Shown in pieces: positions 1 through 10,362 of a stretch of DNA of 64,000 bases; the first letter of the stretch is position 1; every line of letters begins with the position of its first letter. The translations under genes were made by a program, and so were the position numbers. Origin of the DNA: Onthophagus taurus (lineage: Eukaryota; Arthropoda; Insecta; Coleoptera; Scarabaeidae). The stretch is taken from contig NC_091971.1 in NCBI RefSeq assembly GCF_036711975.1, positions 18,545,501 to 18,609,500 of the forward strand, in the 5' to 3' direction. The notes under the pieces are model-generated. The model saw only the letters and a list, made by a program, of their open reading frames with translations, was not told the origin of the DNA and did no database searches.

Positions 1-518
1 ATTTAGGTAAATCTACACTTGGACATGTTGCATACATAATAGTTATGACAGCTCAGTTCGATTTTCACTTATCATTGCCAATTCAGATTATTATTTTTTT
101 TTTTTTTAGTGTTATTGAATTCGGAGCCTAACATTTTTGCATTTAATACGAAAACGGTGGTTTCTATCAATATTCTCTAAGAGTGATAAATGTTTCTAAA
201 CTAAAATTGCCCTTAGAAACTGCAAAAATTCATGTAGTGTTATGATAGAATAAAAAAGTTCTGAGCAAACAAACTTTAGGAACAGCCTGTATAGCATTGT
301 TCCCGCGTACCGATCCAGCTCAAAAATTGCCTAATGATTTTACGTGATATTAGTTTACACTGTACCAAATTTCAACGCTTTACCATAAATAGTGTTTAAG
401 ATATTTAGAAAAATGTGTTAAAATTTCCTAACTTTGATGGCCTGTATCTTTGCAATTTGAGGACTTTTACTAATTTTTTTTTTACATGAATCGTCATCAT
501 TTTCACTCTAGTACATGT
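1..518. other. Intergenic, no gene seen
   Basis: AT-rich sequence with a T-run near 92-108. I recognise no coding region, RNA gene or repeat boundary here. Confidence 0.5.
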
Positions 519-660
519 GGTTACATTTGTTCCCCGAGTCACCGAAACACCTGTAGATAAACCCATCTACTAGCCAATCAGAGCGCGTGAAATAACCGTA
601 TCCATAGTAATAATCCCATAGATAGCTTAACCAGAAGATGGTAGTAACGAGCCTACTATC
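519..660. repeat. Degenerate copy of the 803-938 MITE
   Basis: The stretch around 570-640 (AGCCAATCAGAGCGCGTGAA, then ATCCATAGTAAT and GATAGCTTAACC) matches the centre of the MITE at 803-938 (AGCCACTGAGAGCGCTTAAA, ATCCATGGTAAT, GATAGTTTATCG). The ends are eroded, so this is an older copy or a related subfamily. Confidence 0.5.
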
Positions 661-802
661 TTTGTTTCTATCCATCTTTTTGATGGGTCGGTTTATTTCC
701 ATTTTTCGACTTTACCTGTTTATACAGTTGCTCACAAAATTGAGTATACATGCGAATGGCCAATATACAGGTGGTTCAGATTTTAATCGAGAACTTTGCT
801 AA

Positions 803-938
803 GGGCCGGTTGTACCAACTCCCGATAAATTTATCTGATAGATAAATTGGCGCACTTAGCCACTGAGAGCGCTTAAAACCGCTGTATCCATGGTAATTAT
901 CCGTTAGATAGTTTATCGGGAGGTGGTACAACCGGCCC
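803..938. mobile_element. Harbinger-type MITE (136 bp)
   Basis: Perfect 15-bp terminal inverted repeats GGGCCGGTTGTACCA (803-817) and its complement (924-938) are flanked by TAA on both sides (800-802 and 939-941). A three-base TAA/TTA duplication is the hallmark of PIF/Harbinger insertion. There is no coding capacity. A subterminal repeat (CTCCCGATAA / TTATCGGGAG) continues the hairpin. A Harbinger relic lies about 5 kb away, but I could not find the same termini on it. Confidence 0.8.
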
Positions 939-1018
939 TAAGACGTAGTACCTGCCCAAGGACTAGATCTACTGTCATTGGTACTTGCCAAAATAACACA
1001 AGTTTTAATATATATATA

Positions 1019-2157
1019 TGTTACAGTCAAAGTAATGAATCCAGATATTATATATAATATATACTATCCAGCCATTATTAAATTCAACTGACATGAATTA
1101 TTAACTTGAATTATGTAACTACAATAATAATATTTAAAAACAACTGAGTCATAATTATTATTTATTCTTACAAGTAAGGCTCTTGTGACATTTTGAGTTA
1201 CACATGAGGCTTGACTTTTTACATTTACACCTATTAGAAACGCATTCTCCAGTACAGTTACAATGCTGAAATCCTTAGCCGCCAAGATGTGACTCTTTTT
1301 TTGCACATTCTCTGATGTTAACTTCGTGTTGGGGAACGATATCAATTGTAATAAACGTTTCTTTGCAGACAGTGAAGTGATTTCTTGCGTAAAGTTGATT
1401 TAGAATCCCATGCTTAGTTCCTAATTTATACATTCCTTCTGTCTCCTGAGAAATTATAACAGCCATAATGTTTCTATTATCGGCTTTGGCGCGATCTACA
1501 TCAGGAATTTTTACCACTACATTATCACCCGTACTAGCAGCAGGATATTTTACCGAAGATAGAGCTAACATTTTATCTGCTTGCTTCTTCAGTGATTGTC
1601 CAACTAATTTTCTGATGTCTCTAATATCTTGTTTCTTTTTATCCAGAGCAATTACTAATTCTTCATCACTTTGCGTTATATTTGAGAGACCTGTAGTATT
1701 TTCTTGGTTGTCGGTCTCCTTATAGGTTTTCCTGTTAGCTTATCTACAATTTCATTTTGCAAATCAGCGTTTGAAATTATAGTGTCGCTTTCGATTTCTT
1801 CCTCTTCATTAATCACAGGGTCGGTAATATTGGGCTCGGCTTCCCTCTCCTCGTGCAACTGGTTTTCGTCTTCATTTAATATAGATTCTAGCTCTTCTTC
1901 TGTTGATAGTTCAACTAGCACCTCTTTAGGAAGACTATTTAATCCGACTTTAGCTTTACAGCCAAACATTGCTTCGTAAGGGCTACGATTAACATGTCAG
2001 TTGGATTGTATTTATTACTTTGGCTAACTTTGAACAGCTGTTATGAATAATGTCCGGATAAAGTGATTAATTTATCACATTGTCTAGACAATTTCGTTAT
2101 TATATATAATGACCAGTCATTATGTATAATAGCAATTTAATCACAATGACTGTAACA
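1019..2157 (-). mobile_element. Ginger/KRBA2-like element with intact termini, degraded coding
   Basis: The termini TGTTACAGTCA (1019-1029) and TGACTGTAACA (2147-2157) are perfect 11-bp inverted repeats, flanked on both sides by TATA (1015-1018, 2158-2161), a 4-bp target duplication. Inside, on the minus strand, are pieces of the C-terminal part of a KRBA2/SCAND3-like integrase protein. These are an acidic segment after FGCKAKVGLNSLP (about 1969-1680), a segment with VGDNV-type and PDVDRAKAD motifs and LYARNHFTVCKE (1571-1275), and, after a frame change near 1275, a cysteine-rich tail (HCNCTGECVSNRCKCK, then CNSKCHKSLTC) near 1270-1160. The N-terminal half and catalytic core are absent and the frame is broken at least twice, so this copy is non-autonomous. 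Assignment to the Ginger group follows from the KRBA2-like tail plus TG...CA ends and a 4-bp duplication. Confidence 0.75.
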
Positions 2158-2300
2158 TATACATGTAGTCGCAACTCTGTTGTTTTCGAGCTATGAGTCG
2201 TCAAAGTTGAGCCAAAAATTTACATTTTATTTTGGTTATAAGTAAACCAGAGACAAGGAAGGATAGAGATGGCCAACTCTACTTTATTAAATTGTAGCTA

Positions 2301-2581
2301 AAGTCCCTAGATTTACAAAGTACCGCGGTTTGACGCCATTTTGGCTCGAAAGTCAAGCGGGAAATTTAAAACTACAAACCAAAACATTACGCCAAATTTC
2401 CTTTCTTTTTTCTCGTGGTACTCTGAAGAGTCGACAGTCCTTCTTACTACCATTTTTGCAACTCCAAAGGCGGCAATATTTTTGTAAATAAGTGGTGAGA
2501 TGCAGTGACAAGCTGTCAAACCGCCATTTTGGCTCGAAAAAAGACGTCATGAACCGCGGTACTTTGTAAATCTAGGGACTT
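2301..2581. mobile_element. TA-flanked MITE (281 bp)
   Basis: The ends AAGTCCCTAGATTTACAAAG and the matching complement at 2562-2581 form inverted repeats of about 30 bp (extending into GTACCGCGGTT), flanked by TA on each side (2299-2300, 2582-2583). TTTTGGCTCGAAA recurs in direct orientation inside (2339-2351 and 2527-2539). The TA duplication suggests a Tc1/mariner-driven MITE. It has no coding capacity. Confidence 0.75.
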
Positions 2582-2681
2582 TAATTGTACCTTGCGTACA
2601 GCGCCATCCGATGTCATCGCAGAGTACTAATCATAGATTAAAACCAACTTCGACTAGGATAATGGTGTAAAACTGGGCTAA

Positions 2682-2747
2682 CCAACGATCTGGCAACATT
2701 GTTCGCTACGCATCGAAGCGAAGCGAGCGACGTTGCCAGATCGTTGG
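2682..2747. repeat. Inverted repeat, 16-bp arms
   Basis: CCAACGATCTGGCAAC (2682-2697) is perfectly complementary to 2732-2747. One arm recurs at 6093-6107 next to a similar GAGAGAAGCGACGCG context, so this is a dispersed repeat end rather than a chance hairpin. Confidence 0.6.
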
Positions 2748-2985
2748 GGCTAACTTTAACCACCAAATTTAAAAATAACACAATTAATATTGCTTTGAAA
2801 AAAGGAAATAAATATATTTTAAATGAAAGATGTAATTTCAACATAATAATTTATTATTCACAAAACTAATAAATTTTAGTAACATAAATAGAATATAAGT
2901 ACGAAGGCTTTCACGGCCGGTGTAATTAAACTATAACTAATAGTAGGCACTATCGAAGACGACTCGAAATCACTTCGAAAGTTTC

Positions 2986-3040
2986 CAGCTAGTGTTAGTT
3001 CTAGTGATAGTTCTAGTTTTAGTTCAATAAATAGAATAAT
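2986..3040. repeat. Single unit of CTAG-rich repeat
   Basis: GCTAGTGTTAGTTCTAGTGA and the following TTCTAGTTTTAGTTCAATAA match the repeat family arrayed at 18540-19269 and 42845-43170. This is a solitary partial copy. Confidence 0.6.
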
Positions 3041-3045
3041 GTTAC

Positions 3046-3480
3046 ATTTTGTTTACCCTAACAATTTTTGTAGCGTCTTCCTGGATGGTAATGAAAAGAA
3101 GTTTGATAAGATCCTTTACCACTTTGTTTGTAAATGGAAAGAGCCAGCACTTCTTTTTTCTGATTTCGGGACTGGCTGCTAAAGAAATTTCTAGTTTCTT
3201 TATTCAAATATTTGAGGTTCACCAATACCTGAGGATTTTTCCTCAATTGTATTAGCTTTTGCCTTATTATTCTGGCATTTTTCTTAGCGCGACACAACGC
3301 TTTTTTTACTCCAGTTAGGTTGCAATTGCTGCAGTTCTTTGTAAAAGGTAATTTCCTCCGTTTCTTATCTACAAAAATTAAATATAATTTTAAATAAGAA
3401 TGATAATTCAGTTTTTATGATATTTACCAATTATTTCTTTTTCATCACTTAGGTAAAGCCGTTTCCTATTCATTTCTAAT
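3046..3480 (-). pseudogene. P-element/THAP9-like transposase relic
   Basis: The minus-strand reading contains the block before the catalytic core of P-type transposases: a basic region, then FSSQSRNQKKE and VLALSIYKQSGKG. This is the conserved 'alal-y-qS-kgY' segment that precedes the LPS-R-TL motif. The intact gene at 31967-34866 has the equivalent stretch in its early residues. The frame degrades after SYQTSF and the rest of the transposase is missing. A short upstream piece (MNRKRLYLSDEKEI, near 3475-3430) may be a former exon. The family assignment is by eye and moderate. Confidence 0.5.
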
Positions 3481-3649
3481 CAAATGACAGAATTTTGCTC
3501 ACTAAATGAGATTGTTGAAACCTTGTTGTTTACTACATCCAGGATAGACCTGCATACATTACATTGCATTGACTATATATCGGGTAGGCGAACCAACCAA
3601 CCTTGCACCGCGACCCTAAAGATCTATTGTACCCCGATACATATCGTTA

Positions 3650-4582
3650 TCAAATTTCACCGTGCAGTCCAATGCTCTTAACGAACATTAATACCTTGCT
3701 CGGCGAAAGGTCATTCAGATCCCTTGAGGAGATAAATTGCGACCCAAAAATCGAGAATTTGATACGGTTAACGGCAGGGCAGTGGCATAAAACATGCTCA
3801 ACCGTCTCTGCTTCCTCCGCACATAGTCGGCATTCAACATCGTCGGCTAAACCCAACAAGTTGAGGTGTGCTTTTAATCGGCAGTGCCCAGTAAAAACAC
3901 CCATTAGAACTTTTATGCTACTACGGGCAAGTCATAAAATATTCCCGGGTTTGACAGTGGCGTTGTTAATAAACACCTTAGCATGTCTCATTCCAGGAGA
4001 ATTGGTCCACAGTAGGCGAAGTCTCTCTTCAGCCCACAGTCCAATCCTATATTTGGCCATCGGAAATGATACACCAACTGCTGGTTCTGGCCTCCCAAAC
4101 GCTTCAGCGCTGCCATCTCGTGCTAGCTTATCTGCCGCTTCATTGCCAGCAACCCCAGAGTGACCCGGGACCCAGATCAGAAAGACTCTGTTATCACAAC
4201 TCAGTGTGTTTAATGTTCTCTTACAATCATTAACCAGAGCCGACACCGTTTTCACGGCTTGCAGCTCCTGGAGAACGGCTTGACTGTCTGAGAAAATTCG
4301 TACTGTCATGTTCTTCACCCCTCTTTCAAGAAGGATTTTAGCACCCATGTCAATAGCAAAAACTTCCGCCTGGAATACAGTACAGTACGTACCCAGGCTG
4401 TAAGCTTGCTTAATTCGAGGTATCTGGCAGTATACTCCTGCTCCTACCCCTTCAGGCGTTTTTGATCCATCTGTGTACAAGCAAATGTCTGCCTGAACCA
4501 GAGAATTTTCATTTTCGATCCAGGACTGCCGCACAGGCAGAACAATCTGGTATCGAGCATTAATGACTGATAGTGATACCAT
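3650..4582 (-). pseudogene. RNase H and tail of a non-LTR retrotransposon (fragment)
   Basis: The reading opens with a linker, then an RNase HI domain. DICLYTDGSKTPEGVGAG carries the first catalytic Asp, AEVFAIDMGAKILLE the Glu, RIFSDSQAVLQEL the second Asp, and WVPGHSGVAGNEAADKLA the terminal His/Asp block. After a frame change near 3905-3950 the typical post-RNase H cysteine-rich tail follows (MGVFTGHCRLKAHL, ECRLCAEEAETVEHVLCHC). Such an RNase H is found in I, R1 and related LINE clades and removes RNA from RNA-DNA hybrids. Endonuclease and RT are absent, so this is a 5'-truncated, disabled insertion on the minus strand. Confidence 0.85.
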
Positions 4583-4658
4583 AGACTTGCATAACAGTTG
4601 AACTAGTTGTTACACCAGGAAGTGTGTTGGGGCATAAATATGTCGCGGTATAAATATA

Positions 4659-5200
4659 CAGGGTGTCTCGTTAAGGGTACAGAGCGGCTGTATCTCCACA
4701 ATGGTAAGGCTTGGATAAAGTATGAGGGAAGGTTCTAGGTAATAACATTTTTGTGCTCTCTTATTTGTTTACTAAGGTAACTTGATCCGATTAAGATATA
4801 CGAATTTTTAACATTTTCTATCCTGTATACATGATCTATCGATAAAAAGAATTTATTTAAAAGCTATTGAGTGTTGGCTAGCAAAACAGCGTTTCACCCC
4901 ACTGTGCAGCGGTTGAAACGCCACAAACATCAATTACACAAGTTGCTGAAATAAACCAAGTTAGCGCATCTACAGTAAGAAGGATTTTGAAACAAATTTG
5001 TAGCATACAAGCCAAAGTTTGTCAATACCTTGTACTTATAAGACATGTACTATTCTCTGATGATTCACAAAACTGTCGTTGTTGGGCTGATGACAATTGA
5101 CTTTTGTCATAAAAGCAAGAAATCAATATCATTTTAAAACAAATGTTTGGTGTGGGATTTTTCTCAACTCCCAAAGATATATAATTTTAATATTTCAACT
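4659..5200 (+). pseudogene. Mariner-like (IS630/Tc1 superfamily) relic
   Basis: The left edge CAGGGTGTCTCGTTAAGGGT resembles the CAGGGTG termini of several insect mariner-like elements, including others in this window. Inside, a helix-turn-helix is visible (QVAEINQVSASTVRRILKQI, about 4941-5000). It is followed by broken DDE-region pieces (LFSDD near 5050, WADDN near 5080, MFGVGFFSTPKDI near 5140). There are many stops. No right terminus was identified. Confidence 0.5.
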
Positions 5201-6092
5201 GTATTATTTACACATTTTTGTTTATTATTTTGTTTGTATTAATCTATTTTTGTTGATTACATGTTCCAAAGTTTACAGTAAAAAGATCTTTGTTTTCGTA
5301 CTTAATTTTGTTTTAATTTTTTGTTTAAAAAAAAGAAAAATTAATGCTAATTAAAAATAATTGTTGCTACACATCTACCTATTTTAATAGCTTTTATAAT
5401 TCGTCAATTTTAGTAAAATGAACAAATAAGAACACAAAGAATACAATCAATATCTGACACATTTCGTATGATTTTGATAAATTAATAACTGTAATAGATA
5501 GGTGTACGGTCTCCTGTTAATAAGGTGTAGAGAATTACATTCTGTATTTAACAGCCTAATAACATATGCGCGTTACATTTAAAATTTAGGTTTTTTTTGC
5601 AATTGAATAACGTAAATTGGTAACTCAACTTTTGACCACCCCCTATAAGATACACTGGTACAGCTAATTACGTTTTATTTGTGATTGCTTTTATAATGGT
5701 AGAAAAAGGAGCAAATAAGAACAACAACTGCTAAAAAATACTTAACATCAAAATAACTTGAAAACGAAAAACTCTAGGTACCATTATCTTTTATCAAAGT
5801 CAACTTTTTTTTTCGTATTGCTGACTTTTTGGCGGACACTGATTATAACTTATCTGTATAGAAATAACAAGAATATTAACAATAATAAAATTTATGGTAA
5901 CTAATAAATGAAACGAGTTACTAACAAATTGTACTTAAATATCCAAAAATAAAAAATAGACACTAAACCTCTTTCAAAAATCAAAACCAGAGAATAATTT
6001 AAACACGCAGTAAACATAAACGAATACGTTATTCCGGCAAAATGGCGGACCACTATGCCCAACAATCTAACGAGAGAAGCGACGCGAACAAT
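5201..6092. other. Intergenic, no gene seen
   Basis: AT-rich, with no family I recognise. A 15-base copy of the arm of the inverted repeat at 2682-2747 follows at 6093-6107. Confidence 0.5.
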
Positions 6093-6342
6093 GTTGCCAG
6101 ATCGTTGACTATGCCACAGAACTGCAATACTTCCCGACACCGTTATCTGGTCGATAACGATAAGTTAGTTTGTACTGTAAGGTAGGGATATTTTTGTCGG
6201 TGAGATTATCGTAGCATAATTTATCGGGTACTCGCGGTGCCGATAAGACATTTATCTGCCAGATATATGTAGTTATCAAGGTTTTTATATAAAAACCTTA
6301 TTACTGCAGTGTCGTGAAAAGTTGTTTTTATTTTAAAAAAAC

Positions 6343-7870
6343 ATGGATAGAAAAAGAAGTAAACGTTCTACAAATTATACAAAGGAGGAGTGTTGGCGAT
6401 TAATACAATTAGTCGAAAAACTAGCCAATGTTATTGAAAATAAAAAAACAGACGGAGTAACTTGGAGAGAGAAGGTGAGCTTTATTAACCAATACACAGT
6501 GTGTTAATTAATTATCGCACCCGACATCATCATCGAAAATATGCAACCAATATCACAGATTGGTATTGCAACACGACAAATGTTCCTAAAAACTTTTAAA
6601 TATAAAAATGTCTAACTTACTGTCGTTTTATTTAAAATGATTGTTAGTGTACCCATAGATTAAAATTAATGTTGAAAGTAGTGGTTATTTTAATTTGTTT
6701 ATTGACTTACCGCTTAAAGCAACGATAGTTCTAAAAAGAACTGTTTCGAAAAATATAAAGGCAGCAAAAAACGGTTAAAGAACAAAGGAAATACGGAAAC
6801 TCAACATCTGGTATTGAGATATGCAGCCAATATTACACAGGTCACGTGGGTTACGATAATTAATTAAGACAGTATACTATTAATACTAAGTAACTTACTT
6901 GGTAATTAATTAACACATATCTTGTATTTAGAAAAGGGCATGGCAAAAAATTTGTCAGACTTTTAATTCGACTGGTAAAACAAACCGTACATCGCAACAA
7001 CTGCGTAGCAAGTATGAAACGTTAAAAAAAGAAGTCCGTCAAGCTGTTGCTAAACATCGAGCTGATGTGTCGAGTACCGGTGGAGGTCCATGTAAAGTAA
7101 AGTTGAGCCCATTGCATGAAAGAGTTCAAAGTTTGATACAACCAAGCGGCGATGGAACACCATCACAATTTGACAGTGAATTTGATTGTTTAGGTTAATT
7201 ATTTTACCAATTTAACTCTTTGTTATGTTTATGAGAAATGCATTCTTTTACTTCAGATATCAAAGTTGAACCACAGCACTTGATAACTTTCGTAGATGAC
7301 GAATTAAAGGGTGATGAAGCTCCTTTAAGTCCTAACATACCTGTTGCAATAGGTATTTTTATTTGAGACATTACTATAGAGCTTACATAACGTTATAATC
7401 ATTTCTTTTAGATGCAGAACAAATTGAAGTTACGAATACATCAATTTATGAAAGCAACAATACGGAAGGTAATTTTTAAATTTTTTTGCATATTGCTTGT
7501 TTATAAATAATAATTGGTCCTAGTTACAGATGCAGATGACATTGTTGAAGAAGATAATAATAGGAGTCATTACTCTCCTGTCCAATTAAGAAAAGCCAAA
7601 TATCTGGCTTTGCAGACCAGAAAAAGGAACAGAGCTAGTAAAAATATAAATCTTTCTGCAGCTGGGCGAGAAATGCAACCTTGGTTAGACGCTAAAGCTG
7701 ATCTAACAAATTTAAAAATCAAATTGCTACAAGAAGAATTCGATGCCAAACAACAAAGGGAAAAAGAGCTGCATGAACAACAATGTCAAATTAACAAACA
7801 ACTGATAGAAATAAATAACCTGACTATTAAAAAAACTTTACTAGAAATAGAAAAGATTTTAGATGGTTAA
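6343..7870 (+). CDS. Myb/SANT-like (zeste-type) DNA-binding protein, Harbinger accessory gene
   Basis: Five exons join in phase: 6343-6474, 6932-7193, 7257-7352, 7412-7468 and 7524-7870 (894 bases, 297 residues). All introns are GT-AG. The N-terminal 90 residues form a Myb/SANT-like domain of the insect zeste/MSANTD type: YTKEECWRLIQLVEKLANVI with the following NKKTDGVTW, then RAWQKICQTFNSTGKTNRTS and QLRSKYETLKKEVRQA. The C-terminal exon is basic then strongly helical (residues about 220-297, Glu/Gln/Leu-rich), a likely coiled coil. Harbinger elements encode just such a Myb-like partner that brings the transposase to DNA. The convergent transposase relic at 7990-8572 supports this. The reading frame is intact while the transposase is not, so it may be a recently stranded accessory gene or a co-opted one. 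Intron 1 holds a palindromic MITE. Confidence 0.8.
6495..6878. mobile_element. Palindromic MITE in intron 1 of the Myb-like gene
   Basis: CACAGTGTGTTAATTAATTA with ...TCGCACCCGACATCATCAT opens it. The inverted partner (TTACGATAATTAATTAAGAC, about 6851-6870) closes it, with internal ATGCAACCAATATCACA and its degenerate counterpart ATGCAGCCAATATTACA. The same ends form the tight palindrome at 37053-37201. This copy carries about 250 extra bases between the arms. Confidence 0.65.
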
Positions 7871-7989
7871 AGTAAATTATTTCAATAATTAAGAATCATT
7901 CGTTTAAAATTATTTAAGTTTATCATTAATTTGTTCTGCTTATTGAAATAAATAATTTTTATTAATTTTATTTTTGGTAAAACATCTAT

Positions 7990-8572
7990 GCAACACTAAC
8001 AGCTCATTGATAACACTCTTGAAAAATATTTAAGAAACTCAGAACGTGGTCTGTAGTTATCATTGTCTGCCTGTGTTATTGCCACCATTAGCATATCCAT
8101 CTGACTACTTTCACGCATTTGTGGATTTAATGGTGGCTCATCTTCTCCATTTAATATAGCTAAGTTATGTTCCCTTCCTTAATTTAATTTAATGCCTAAC
8201 GACTATATGAGATACACTATATCTTGTATACATAAACTGGCATCGCAAATTGTTTGGACATTAAAGGAATAATATCCTTTTCTGTTTCGAAAATTTTCCT
8301 CGTGATCACCACCTAAAAATACATAGTATTTACTGACACATTAAAAGCCAATAACAATAATTCATACCTGGTGACTGAATCTTAATATGCGTGCAATCAA
8401 TTGTTCCAATAACCTTAGGAAATCTTGGTGTTGCATAAAATTCCTCACATCTATTTATACTAGCTACTTCCTGCGGATCTTGCAGAAAGTAAATAAACTC
8501 GTTTCTTAGGCTGGCTTTCTGACAGCAATTTCCAGTAGCAAAATAGCGAAATGTCAGTAACAACTGATTCAT
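7990..8572 (-). pseudogene. PIF/Harbinger (HARBI1-like) transposase relic
   Basis: The first block (8572-8365) reads LLTFRYFATGN, then a gap relative to intact HARBI1-like proteins, then FPKVIGTIDCTHIKIQSPG. That last motif contains the first catalytic Asp of the DDE nuclease and ends at a GT donor. The next block (about 8313-8200) continues DHEENFRNRKGYYSFNVQ and ICDASLCIQDI, the expected following segment. After a stop only a C-terminal-like piece remains (about 8165-7995). Large parts of the core, including the later catalytic residues, are missing, so it is inactive. It is tail to tail with the Myb-like gene, the usual Harbinger layout. Confidence 0.8.
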
Positions 8573-8790
8573 AGACTACATTTCTATAATACACAAAAAT
8601 TATACTACTGGTACTTGGTATTGAATCCAGTCATAGATTTTACCAATTTCTACTTTCCACAATACATCCTAATTTTAAAACTATTTAAAAAAAATCCGTT
8701 TCGTCCGACTGACCCATGTGGTTAAGTCGTTCTCTAATTTATTTTCCTTTTTTCTACTTAAAAACACAATAACTATAAATTCGTTTTCAG

Positions 8791-9043
8791 ATTCGCTGCG
8801 CAGAAGACGACCTACAACGACAACTCTACCACTTCTTTCACGCCGCAATCTTAATATGGCTATCTCCGTTGATAAAACCAAGTCCATGACTACTGCAGAA
8901 TATCCGATCAGATATAAACTCGTAATCGATGACAAGTTAATAGAACAAGTCATGTAATTTAACTATTTAAGCGTACACATATCTAGCGGTCATAATCCAG
9001 TGAAAAACTTCAATAATCAAATTAATAAAGCATCCTCAATATC
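8791..9043 (+). pseudogene. LINE reverse transcriptase fragment, upstream half of a split copy
   Basis: The translation reads AEDDLQRQLYHFF, then after a one-base shift LNMAISVDKTKSMTTAEYPI, KLVIDDKLIEQVM, LSVHISSGHNPVK and NFNNQINKASSIS. This is the palm-to-thumb part of a common insect LINE RT. It breaks off at ATATC (9043) where another LINE is inserted, and resumes at 10366 with GCLRDTIWSNSYMRIDS. Host element and insert together give a clear nesting order. Confidence 0.75.
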
Positions 9044-10362
9044 CCTGGTCTCTGGTGTACCGGAGGGAGGTATTCTGAGTCCTATTCTATACAATACATA
9101 TACATCTACAATGTCAGAACGCTTAAAATATTGTAATTTTCACTCGTACACTGATGATACCCAGATCTATTACTCGTTTCTACCTTCAGATCTCCAACGC
9201 GCAATGGGTATTATAAACAACGATATATCAAATATTTTACAATTCTCAAGAGATCACTCCCTAGTAGGGATTGATGTGTAGGGGTCCCTGCACATTAATA
9301 GCGCTAAAACTACAGTTACTGTCTTTGGCACGGATCATGCGCGCTCACTTTTAGGCCCATTAACCTAAGTTATAGATGGACAAGAAATTGAGGTACAAAA
9401 TACGGTGAAAAGTCTGGGTGTAATAATGAGCGGTCAGCTATCTTTTACAAAGCATATCTATCTCACCGTACAGAGGGCCTTCGCAGCATTAAAGGTAATT
9501 TTTAATAACAGGTTTTCACTAAATCAAAATACAACAAAAACTACTATGCGACCTACTAGTGCTGTCTAGATTTAACTATTGCGACACTATGGCGCTTTTG
9601 GATGTGGGTAGAATACAGAGAATGCAAAAATCGTGTCTGAGATTGATATATGGTATTTGTAGCCGTCAATCTATATCGTGCAAATTAATACAAGCGAAGT
9701 GGGTAAACATGGAGAACGACATTTATTGCATTGTTTAAGTATGTATCACAAAATTATCACCAATTAGTCACCACCATATCAATCTCAGACATAGACGCTT
9801 GCTTGAAATACCTGCACACCGGATAGAGTTTTTTAAACGATGCTTCTCATATCAGATAGTCTTGAAATACAATTCGCTACCAAATGAGTTTAAAATATGC
9901 GCGTCCAAACAATTTAAAATCAAACACAAACGATACCTCTGTGCTTTCTCTGACTTTCGTACCTGACGCCTGTCGCAATTTCAAGCTCTGTGGCTGTTTC
10001 AGTGAATTATTCAATGTTCCAGTGAACATTGAAGTTGTTTCTCTGTTTTTTCTGCTTCGTTTGATGATGGGCCTACATTTCATATAATATTGCGTTTTTG
10101 TTTTTTTTTTATGTTAGGGATAATTTAATTTACCGTTGTTCTTTTGTTGTATCTAGTTTATTTTGATTTCATTTGATCAATTATGCTTTATTTAATGTAA
10201 TGTAAAGGTTATGTTTGAAAAGCGTTTCGTCGCAATTTTGCGTCAGACGAAACATCGCCAATTTTCAGTTCTATGTATATTGTTTTGGTTTTTTACTGTT
10301 TTGTTTGTATATATATATATACTTTTTTGGAAATAGAAATAAAGTTTATTATTATTATTATT
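9044..10362 (+). mobile_element. 5'-truncated CR1/jockey-like LINE inserted in another LINE
   Basis: It begins in the RT palm (SGVPEGGILSPILYN) followed by HSYTDDTQIYYSF, a YADD box with Thr in place of Ala. It then runs through broken frames of the thumb and C-terminal region (LGVIMS, RLIYGICSRQS, KYNSLPNEFK near 9890) to a 3' UTR. It ends in an ATT microsatellite tail (about 10341-10364). The UTR contains an 8-bp-arm hairpin (GTTTCGTC ... GACGAAAC, 10222-10251). It interrupts the LINE described at 8791-9043 and 10363-10690. Confidence 0.75.

Noticed and set aside
1468-1979. Plus-strand open frames of 85-91 codons
   Set aside because: They lie antisense to the KRBA2-like relic and are Ser-rich reverse readings of its acidic segment.
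5097-5354. Hydrophobic 85-codon frame that could be a membrane protein
   Set aside because: Low-complexity Phe/Leu/Ile-rich reading of AT-rich DNA, overlapping the mariner-like relic.
10222-10256. Hairpin GTTTCGTC...GACGAAAC followed by ATC as a fourth hammerhead
   Set aside because: It has a GAAAC string but no CUGANGA core. It is kept only as a LINE 3' UTR hairpin.
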